From positions 1 through 64,000 of the IMG/VR virus record IMGVR_UViG_3300027763_000032: a stretch of DNA of 64,000 nucleotides; one strand, written 5' to 3'. Position numbers and translations under genes: made by a program. Each line of letters opens with the position of its first letter. Within the stretch, counting starts at the first letter, position 1. The notes below the pieces were generated by a model. It made no database searches. It was given only the letters and a program-made list of their open reading frames with translations, and was not told the DNA's origin. This stretch comes from a virus. Below are positions 23,807 to 35,800 of this stretch, one piece after another.

Positions 23807-26800
23807 ATGGCACGTAAAATAGTAGACATCGGCGTAGAAGGTAATGACGGTACTGGTGACAGTATTCGCGAAGGTTTTAGAAAAACCAACGAAAATTTTA
23901 AAGAAATCTATGCTGTATTTGGACAAGAAGGTACCTTATCATTCTTAAGTTTAGGTGACGTAGAAGCTGGACAGCGTGAAAATTATTCTGCTATAGCAAA
24001 TCAGTTACCGATTGTTAACAATCAAGGTAACGGAATAAAGTTCAAACCTCTAGTGGGCGCCGCTGGTTTGACTATTACATACCCAGATGATCCGGCTGAT
24101 CCCAACTATAACAAAATTGTTCTAACACAACAACGTGCAGTAGCAGAATTAGGCTCAGCTGATGCGGCTGGTAAATTTGGAAATTCCGTTGATGCCCAGG
24201 GATTTGTCTTTGGAAATATTGCAGATCCAACACAACAGAATGTGTTAAATTGGAATACTGCATTTGAACGCAGTGGACAGACTGTTATTGGGGCTGAAAA
24301 GTTTCCAGTTACATTAGGATTTGCAGACAACAGATACATCAATAAAGGTACAATACCTGGCGAAGTTGCGGATGCAATGGTAGGTTATCTTGCTGTTCCG
24401 GCAGGTGCGAGTGGAGATCAAGTACCACAGGCCGCGGAAACTGTATTGAAAGCTGGTGCAACAATGACCGGCAAACTGTTCCTAAACGATCATCCAGGTG
24501 ATCTAGCAGGTGCAGGTAACCCTATTGGCCTTGACGACAAACAAGCCGCTACCAAATACTACGTAGACACAACTGCATACTCAAGTAAAGTTAACTTGTA
24601 TGTTAGTACTAGTGGTGACGATTCACAACGTAAAACTCCCGTGGGTAAAGAAGGCCGAGCATTTGCATATGCTTATGCCAGCGTAGTTGCCGCGTGTTTA
24701 AAAGCCGAACAACTTATTGATGAGAGTCCATGGGAAACAGGTCCGTATCGTCAATTGATTGCATACGGCGGTGCCAAATATTATTCAGAAATTACGCCAG
24801 GTGGTATTATCATTGGTGGCGGTTTAAACGGAACTACACGTATTAAATTTACTAACGATAATGGTAGTCCAGTTGATCAAGGTATTGCAAACAATAGAGA
24901 TATTATTCCAGGTAAGCTAGTAGTTGGCCGAGAAAGTGGCGCAAGAGGTTTCATTGTAAAATATGGAACTATCGACGATACTGACTACGTTGACCTACGA
25001 GATGTAACTGGATCTTTTGCTGTTGGCGAAAACCTGTTCTTTGACCAAGCTGTTAAGCGTTTAGAAATTTCAATCTTCATCGAGTCAGGTAACTACTATG
25101 AAGACTATCCTATCCGTATTCCACGTAACTGTTCTATTCTAGGTGATGAATTCCGTCGTACAGTTATTCGTCCTGCTGATCGAGTAAGTAGAAGCCCGTG
25201 GGCAGGTACTTGGTTCTACCGTGATTTAGAATTCGATAACCTAAAGATTGCAGAAACAGAATGGGGTTATCATTATCTATCAGACCCAACTAACAAGGCA
25301 TCTACTCCAAAGAACAACAAAGACATAGATGTGTTCTTATGTAATGATGCTACTATTATTCGTCAGATCAGCTGTCAAGGTCACGGCGGATTTATGATGG
25401 TACTTGATCCTAACGGTCAAATTTTAACCAAGTCGCCCTACTGTCAACAGTCGGGCTGTTTCTCTGGATCTCTAAACAAACAAGCGTTCCGAGGCGGTCA
25501 ATATGTTGACGGACAAGCAGGAAGCATGCCTGTAACTTCAGTCAGTACTAACGTAGATAAAACTGAAATCACAGTCACTGATGCATTCCGTATACCACAA
25601 ACTCCTACAGCGTTCTTTGTTAAAGGTAAACGCTACAAGATTGACACCTTTACCGATAACGGTTTAGGATACCGCGGTGCTAGAGAACTACTGTTATTAA
25701 ACAAAGAATTTATTGTTGCTGAAACTATTGCTTACATTGACGATGTTATTACTCCAACATTTACATATGACTCTATTAAATTCAGCCAAGCTGTAGGTTC
25801 TATTATCAATGCAGTTGCATGGGATGTAGTATTTGACAGTAATGTACAGTCTATTCTAGTAGCTCAAGAATATTATGTAAGAAGTAATTATACAACTTTT
25901 GCTTCAGAGAAAACACAAACATTAGTTGCACTTGAATTTGTAAAAGATTCTCTAGTAGATCTGTTGTCTTCAAATGCAACAGCGGCAGCTCGTGCTAGTG
26001 CGAAGATGGACATAATATTACAAATTCTTACCAACGGCGTCAACGACCGTGCTATCTTAGATGCAAGCTCATGGAGCTATAATGGCACTACCATTACTGT
26101 GACTAAATCAAGCGGTCACGGTTTAGGTGCTGGCTGGTCTGTTAAGATCGTTGATGCTACTGCAACAACTAATGCACCTAACGGTACATTCAATGTTGCT
26201 TCTATTGTTAATGCTAATACCTTTACATATACAGTTACTAACGCACCAACTGGAACAGCCGGTGGCAACATTAGATTCACTAGCTCTCCAGTGCCAATTA
26301 GATCAATTCCAAATCCGCCAGTTGATCCACAGGCATTGCCTGCTACTACCCTAGGAATTCAAAATAGTCTTGCATTATTAATTGCCAACAGAGAGTTAAT
26401 CAAAGCAGAATATATTGCATATATTCAAACTTACTATTCTGATTTCCTATTCGGAACTATTGGCGTTACTGGCTATCTTAGAGATGCTGACAGAATTGTC
26501 AATGCGGTAATATATGATTCTATCTACGGCGGTACTAGTCAAACTGTACTAGTGTCTAAAAACTTCTTTGACCTTGAAGGCAAGTCAAAAATATCTACTG
26601 AAGTTACACAAATATATAATGCGTTAGAATGGATCAGAGATGTTGCCAAACAAGTAGTTACCAATACTCAAATTACAGGTCTGTTACAGGTATCAGTTCC
26701 CCAGGTAAGAGGAACTGCTGGAACTTTAGAAATTTCTACTATTATAGAAGATAATTTTGATTCTGTAGTCACTGCTGTTAGATTTGGAGAAGATACTCTT

Positions 26801-29800
26801 CCTGCTGTGTCATATCCAAGAATTGAAAACGTTGCTACAAGTTTACAGTCAGCAAAAAGTTTATTAGATATAAATGCAGGCAATATCCGTTCAAATACTA
26901 TTTCGTTTATCAATAACAAATATCTATATGACGTGGCGGCTGCACAACGAGACATTAGATTCCTAGTAGATGATCTAGCACATGACATTGTCTACACTGG
27001 TGATCTAAAAATGGTAGAGCACGGACTAGGCTACTTTGTCGGTGATGCAAAACTTGTTAGCGATCCTGAGCGTCCAAGAACACTGGCTATTCTTGATTAC
27101 ATACAAGATCTAGCATTAGCCATTGTTGACAACGTTTCTATTCCAAATCCACAATTAACTAAAGTTGGTAGTTTAATTGTTGGTCAAACTTATAAAATTA
27201 ATAATGCTGGATCGACTATCTGGACAGCATTAGGTTCTGCAGACAATTTACATAATACTGTCTTTACTGCAACTGCCACTGGAACCGTAAACGCTACACA
27301 AGTTGTTCTGGGTCGTGCATATACTATTGTATCTAGAGGAAGTCCAACTAATTTAACTAACTATATCAGCATGGGTTCTTCAAGCAATGCTATAGGAACT
27401 TCGTTTATTGCCACTGCCGTAGGTACCGGTACTGGCGTTCTTACACAGGGAACAGGAGATGCTAGACTTGCTAGTGGTAGTGATTTCTATAGAAGACAAT
27501 TTGGTATAAGTCAAACAATTCAATTAATATCAAGCGGAGCAGGTCCCGCTACTATTGTACCAAGTTTAACATGGGTCAATACTAACCTAGTAAATGCTTT
27601 CCAAAAATTACAAGACGACAAAGCAATAATTCAAGCGGCAGTCATTACTTGGATCAATGGCAACATAGTATCAAACGTTACTAATCCAAATAGCATATGG
27701 TATGGCTTTAGTTATAACAGTGGCACTTGTAGTCGAGACGTGGGATTCGTTATTGATGCTGTTGGTTACGACATGATGTTTAACAGCAACTTCCGTAGTA
27801 GTAAAGCTGGTATGGCCTACTACAGAGGAGTGGTCAGCGCCGCGCTAGTACGAAGTAATCAACTACCGCAGACTGTAGCTTCGTTCGTTTACTTAAAGAA
27901 TTATCTATTATCAACTGTTACGGCAGCGGCCTTTGGCGAGACAGCCAATACTAGAGTTGGCGATAAAATGGATGTTGTCATAGACATCGTTACAAATGGA
28001 TTAGGTGCAGTTCCTGCATTTACATTACCAAACCCAACAGGATTTAGTATTGACTATAGCAATGCTAGAAGATTAATCAGCGACAATAAGGCATTTATTA
28101 TTGATGAGATCACGCAATGGATTGCCGCACAGATTGTTGGAAATATTACACCGTTCACTACACAGTTCCAATACGATTCAGTAAAGTGTGCTCGTGATGT
28201 TGGATATATTATTGATGCTATCCTATATGATTTAACCTATGGTGGAAATTTAGAAACTATTGTTGCGGCCAATGCATACTTTGTAGGATCCAATACCACA
28301 TTAGGTGCAGACCAAAAAGATAAAACCATTGCCGCATATGCTCGATTAAAAGAAGTTATTGGTAAAGTTGCACAGGCTGTTCAAGTATTAGATAAAAATA
28401 CTGCCATTGCACAGACTACCGCAGTAAGTGGCGGCGGATTAACTACTTCGGTAGCATTTGCTCAAGCTCGTGTTCAAGATATTATTAAACAAATTAATAT
28501 CACAGCAGTTGACAGTAAACCTCAATTAGAGTCGTTAATTAGCACTACTAGAGAAATGGTTGCTAATACTAAACCAGAAGGATATGTATCTGCTAAAAAC
28601 TTATTAGTAGCCAACCGTGCATTTATTCAAGCTGAAGTGTACAATTATCTAACAAATACTTACACATTCACTATTACTCAAACAACAAATAATCAACTGG
28701 TGACAGCTAGTACTGCTAAGATGAGAGTCGGTATGCCGGTTAAGTTTCTTGGTACTGATCCGTTTGAACAAACAATTTTATCAGCATCAACTCCGTTGTT
28801 AGTAGACGGCAAATATGTAGTTACTTTTGAATTTGTAAGACAACGAGTTAGACCAGATTCAACAAAAGAATATGAGATTCAAGGAAATGCCAACGGCTTA
28901 TACAATTTAATTGTACCGGTTGCTATTGTACCTGATCAATCAACTACTGATACTTCAACTACTAGTATCACCGTAGTGTATCCGTTTAATCCCGGAGTGT
29001 TTGACTATGCTAATCAAACAACTATTCGCGTGTCAGGCGGAACATTTGGCGGTGTAAATCGTGATGCCAAGTATTATGTTAAACAAATTGTCAGCGGCAC
29101 TAATTTTACAATCTCAGAAACTATTAGTGGCGGAACTCCTGGATCGGTATTTTCATTAGACAGTGATACCGGAACAATGTATTGCTCGTTTGCATTTGAT
29201 GAAGCTACTTGCAGAAGAGATACTGGCTTCTTAGTTAGTAACATTTCAACTGACATATTATACGGCGGTCGTTATAATACTATTAAGTCTGGTAAGAGAT
29301 ACTTGGTTGCAAGTTCTGTATTAGTTGTAACAGAACAAAGTGTTGAGTGTCGAGCCGGTATTACTTATATTGATACTCTAGCACAGCGTATTATTAACAA
29401 TCAAGCACCATTAGTAAATTATCAATCATTAAACAATGTTAACCCTAATGATGTTGTTGCTCAAGTTATAGACACTGACTTTGCAGGTGGATCTGCGGCA
29501 GGCCCTACTATCACCGGATTAGTTCAACTAGTAAACAACATTATTCTAAACGGAAAAATATGGGCAGAAAGTTTTATTAATATTCCGGATGCAGTAGTAT
29601 ATCCAAAATATGTTTTACAATTAAATCAAGATACCCCGTATAGTACAGATGCATCTGGACCACTCCCAGACGAACTAGTTCTGCAGGCAGCTGGTAATAC
29701 AAGTATGTTGTCCAATGACTGGACACAGTTAAACGACTTGGCCTACGGTCTAGTTGCTACAAACAACGGATTGATTGAAACTGTTTCTGTGTTTACTTAC

Positions 29801-32800
29801 TATTGCTGGACTGCTTACTACTCACGCAACGGCGGACAAATTCGTTCAGTAGCAGGATCCAATGCACACGGAGAGTATGCTCTTGTTGCCGAAGGTAGTG
29901 ATCCTTTTGAAGTTCCAGACTCTTCTAACCTAGCAAATGACATGCCACAGGTGGCAAGAATTTACAAATCTGGACCTTTTGCCGCAGAGATGGCAAAAAC
30001 AAAAACAACTGTGTATATTGACACATACAGTTACTTGCCATATAACGTAAGTGAAATTGAAATCAATCACGGATATACTGTTGTTGATGGGGCTATCACT
30101 GATATCGGTATTACTAGATACGAAGTTGCAGGCATTGTTGATGCATCAGGAACATATTTCTCAACTAATCAACCAGTTGCCGCAGCCGCAACATTTAATA
30201 GCGGAACTGGAAAATATAGAGTAGAATTTAGTTTCCCTGCAAAAACTTACATTCCAGATGTTGGAAGATATTATACTATTACTGGAAACTCAAATTCTGC
30301 ATATAACAATAACTTTACAGGTTGGTTATGTGTAGCATCTACTACCAATACTATCACATTAGAATTTACTAGTGTTAATCCCGGAACATTTGGTACTGTT
30401 ACAGCTACTACTCTTAAACTAAAGAGCGGAACTATTCTTAGATTGAATTTAAACACTAGTGGTACTAACAATACTAGTTCTAGCGGGTTACAAGACGCAT
30501 TAGCAGACAACCAACTAGTTGTTATTAGACCAAATCAAAACTTTAAATTCTATAATGTTGATAACATCAGTCCAACACGACCAAGTACTGCATTAACGTT
30601 TAGAGGTGATCCATTAGATAATGCCAATGCTCCGGTATATCGTGTATTGGCATTTAATACTAAAGACCCATTAAGCAATCCAATGACGTTGACTTTCAAT
30701 ACTCTTGAAAGAGCATTTAGTGCAGGTAATGTAATCACTGTTGGTTCAACACTGCCAATTCGTCCTGGAATGAAGATTTCAATAGTAAGCGGAACAGGCA
30801 GTGTATCTGAATCAACTACTGTGGTTGCTGTTACTAGCGATACTACATTTACAGTTAGTCCTAGTCCAGCTCTTGCATTGTCAAATGCAACTATACAAGC
30901 AGTATCGCCAACACAAAATGATATCATCTTAACATTTGACTCTGGTTACAATTATATTGGACTAGTTATCGACCCTGATCATAATACATTGACCGAAGCA
31001 CAAGCAGGTATAGATGGCGGAAGTACTACTAGAACACTAGGATCTAGACAAGGCGATCAATTCTTATCTATTAGAAAAATTAATAGCGCAGACGAATTAC
31101 AACGTATACTAACCGGACAAATGTGTTTTGCATGGAACGGTCGTGTTCATAGAATTTCTAACTATCTTGTTAGGACCATTAGTAGCACCGAAGGTTACGG
31201 CATTGTACAACTTAACGAAGTCACTCTTGATGGTAGTAGATCATATCAAGACATTAGCGGATACGGTGGCACTGGTATTACCGCCCCAACAAGACCTGGT
31301 GAAGGTTACAACGTTTCTGCTGCCTTGTATAATATTGATGATCAGTTAATAACATATTCAATTAGTGGATTAGAAACTGCACCTAATGCGGCTAGATTCA
31401 CCGGTGTTATTTCTGCTACTACATTAACAGTTAGCAGTATTACGGCTGGTAGCATGTTGGTTGGGTCTACCATTACAGGTATTACTGGCACTAGTGTAAC
31501 TACTGATACTAGAATAACTGCACAACTAACTTGTTCGGCGGCGGCTATATATAGTTCAACTGCAACAGGTACTAGTGGATCATTTACTATAACATTGTCT
31601 GCAGGATCTGCTAATATTTTAGCTGGACAATTTGTTTCAGGTAATGCGGCAACTATTGCTGGACTACCAACCAATACATATGTAACCAATGTTAGTAGTA
31701 CTACTATTACATTAAGCAACGCATTAACAAGCAATATTTCTACAACTGTTTATTTCTTTACAGCAGGATTAGCAGGCACATATAGTGTAAACAACTCGCA
31801 ATCAGTTACAAGTCAATTGATGGGTGTTCATTATACTGTATATGGTAACAGCAATGCTAGTTACAATATTGCTGGGCCAATACTAAGTTCAACTTATTCG
31901 GCATTAACCATTGCGGCTGCAAAAGCAACTGTTGTTGGCTCTGTGTCAGGATTATTCTTAACTGTTAATTATCTAAGTGGTAATACAATACAACTTGGTC
32001 AAAATATTAGTGGAACTGGTTTAAGTGCAGGCACATATGTTGTAGCACAAAGTTCAGGTACACCCGGCGGTGTCGGAGTATATCAATTAAACACTGTTGC
32101 TAGTATTCTAACTCCCACATTTACCGCGGCTATTAATAACGGTAGTGGTAGTGCAGGCACTATATTAAATGTTAGCACGGTAGCTAGCGGTACAATTTTA
32201 GTTGGCGCAGATATTCAGAAAACTGGTGGGACTGGTGTAACTACTGGGACTACTATTACAGGACAGTTAACTGGTGTAACTGTAGCTACAACTACTGCTA
32301 CAGGTACTAGTGGTACTAATATTTTATCTGTAGCCTCAGTAGTAGGTATTATAGTGGGACAACTAGTAACTGGTACTGGCGTTCCTAGCGACACGTATGT
32401 TAAAGAAATTAACATGACCGGAATACAACTAGTAGGCAGTAACGGTGCAACTAGAGTATTAACACAGGCAGCAACCGGAGGTAGCTATATATTTGCCACT
32501 GCTGGGGGCCAAGGTACATACTCAGTAGATGTAAGCCAATTAGTTACATCGGGAGAGATGAAAGCATCGTTTGTAGCAATTCCAGGAATATTTGGACCTG
32601 CTAGTGCTACACGTATTTTCCCAACAGAAAAACTATATAACCCTACGTTGGTGCAAGATAATACAATTACTATCCGTACTGGTTTAAGTGCAGGCGAACC
32701 TGCAGACATTATTATTAATATTAGTACTTGCCGAGTTACCGGACATGACTTCAGTGATATCGGTACTGGTGGTTATAACCAAACTAACTATCCAAACAAA

Positions 32801-35800
32801 GTTTACGGAGTTGGCAAGGCAAAGAATCAAAAGAAAGAAGTTGCTGAACGTGGAACAGGTCGTGTATTCTGGGTTGCCACTGACCAAGACGGTTTCTTCC
32901 GTGTAGGTCGATTCTTTACAGTTGATCAGGGTACTGGTACAGTTACATTTGCGGCGTCATTGGCATTGAGTAACTTAGATGGTTTAGGATTTAAACGTGG
33001 TCGTGCTATTTCTGAGTTCTCAGACGATGATACTTTCCAAGATTTATCAGATACTAAAGTTCCAACAGAAAATGCCATTGACGGTTATATAAATCGTCGA
33101 CTAGGTATTGATCGTAACAACATTATTATCAGTGAGGGAACATTAGGAGCAGGATTCTTAGATCGTAATGGTATTCTAGAAATGAATGCCAACCTAAGAC
33201 TAGGTGGTCGCTATATTGAAAACTTAGGCGAAATTACATCAACTACCCCATTCAACTACGCTGTTACAAAACGATATGTCGATAATCAACAATTGTCAGA
33301 TGAATTTGTTGATGTCGATGGTCGTCTTAATAACGATCTATTAATATACAATAGTGATAGGATAACAGGGCCAGAATGGGTAAATGCTAGGAGTTCAAGT
33401 TTTAATAGTCAAATATATGTCGAACTGATTGCTGATAAAGAACTTGACATCCGTGTTAAACGTGAAACTATTAGTGATAGTCAAATTAAAGAAGATGCTA
33501 ATATATCACAGAATAAACTTGATCTTAATGTTGCTAATGAACAACGAGATCAAGGTGTATTGTTATCTAGCGTACAGTTGTCTAGTGGATATACAGTGGC
33601 CACTGCAGATGCACCTACAGGTAAATCGCCGCATTGGTTAGTTAAACTATCTGTAGGTGGGGACCCTACACTATTATCAAACAATATTTGGTATACAGTT
33701 TCTGGAAACAGTAACTTAAACTACAACGGTAAGTTCTTCTGTGTAAGCTCTAGTCTACGAGTTGGCGGCGCAAACGCCTATGTAATATTAGAGTATCCAG
33801 AGAATCCAGGAGTATTTGGTGGCACTACTACTACAGTAACTCCGTGGGAGACAACAATCACTAGTCAGCTAGACCATGGATTAGTTGCTGGTGATAATGT
33901 CTTAATAACTAATTCTGGTGTGGCGGCAGTCAGCGTAGATGCCAACGGTACTATCAATAGCCGTCAATTGACATTGACCGTACAAACTAGCGGCATTGGT
34001 ACAGGTCAATTGGTGACTGGTACTGGCGTACCGGCCAATACCTATGTAGCTTCTATTGATGGCGCTAATGTAACCTTAACTGAAAAGTTGACTACAACCG
34101 GTTCAGGTTCATACTCGTTCGCTAGTAACATTAATGGTAACTGGCTGGTAAAATCTGTTCCGACTACTAGTTCGTTTGTAATATCTCTCGATACAAGAAT
34201 ATCAGGCGTATTTACATTAACAACTGCACGGGCAACTAAGTTAGGCTTGTCAACATTTAACAACAGTCAATTTGCAGTTACAAATGGTTTTGCTTCTTTA
34301 GAAACGAGTTTAACTGACTCAGTAACAGCAACTATCAATGCTAACAGTAATATTGTAACTATTTCAAGTAGTGACATGACTAAAATTAACATTGGTTCTG
34401 TAATTACTATTAGATCAGGCGGTAGTTTAGTAACTGTACCAACAACTGCATTAGCTAACCCAACTGGCATCGACAACAGCGTTCAACCACGACCAATGAC
34501 TGTGACTGCCATTACTAGTGCTACTACATTTACTGTGTCAGTGGCATTTAGCGGAACTGGCTCGGCAGCAACTGCTATCTTAAATGTTATATTAGGCGTA
34601 CCACTATCTAGCATTCAACAAATTGAAACAGATAGCATTGTCGGTAATCTAAGCGGTACTAGAACTAGTCCTAATACAGTAACTACAGGACAGATTGTCA
34701 AAGCTGGTGATGGTATTAAGAACATACAGTTTAATGATGCGCTATTGGCCGATGTAGCTGTACGTGGTATTATGAGTGTGATGGCTATTGATACTAATAA
34801 CCCACACAAGAATACATATGGTGTTTGGAACGTAACTAAAACTGGTGCCGGCAATAGTGTTGTTCGTACAACCAATGAGGGTGCTATAGAAGCTACTCAA
34901 TATATCTTAGACGGACAACGAGCAATTGACAGTTCAAGTGGTGCTAATATTGATTTATATACTCCGGGACAAGCTAAATTCTTAACAGCATCAGGTAACA
35001 GTGGTGTGGCAGCACAACCAAATATTTCAATTGGTACATTTACAACTTCAGTTAATACATTTGCAACAAGAAACGATAGCGGAGCCATTCGTGTTGATTC
35101 AGTTGCTAACATGTATATAGGTCAAGAAATAGCATTAACCGGAACTCCGTTTGGTGGACTTACTGTTGGAACATACTATATTGTTTCTATAAATTCTCTT
35201 GACAGGACTTTAACGCTCAGCACTAGCGACACATTGTCTCCAGTGTTTGCAGGAACTACTGCGGCAGGATCAATGACTGTTAACGGTACTGCTATTAATC
35301 CAGGTGTACTAAATGGTCAAGTATATGTGCCAAAACTAAAAGCATACGGTACTGTAACCTTTAATCCTGTTAATGCAAATATTAGTTTACAACCTCGTTC
35401 AACAAACGGATCAGACGGTACTATTATCATTTACCCTGCTGTTAATGGTAGCATTAACAATATGGCTGTTGGTGCGTTATCAGAGTCGAGTGGTAAATTT
35501 ACCACTGTTGAAATTACCAGCGTAACTGATGCGGCAAATTCTACAACTGGTCCTTTAAAAGTTGCAGGTGGTGCGGCCATTGCCAAGAAACTATTTGTAG
35601 GAGGTAACTTTGAAGTTACGGGAGATGCGTTAGTAACTGGCAACTTAACCGTTAAGGGTGTAACTACTACTGTTAATTCAAATACAGTTAATATTGCTGA
35701 CAAGAATATTGTTCTAGCAGGCGTAACTACTTCACCAAAAATTGGCGGTGATATTGATGCTAGCGGTATTATAACAAATATGCTTGCTGAAAATGCATTG

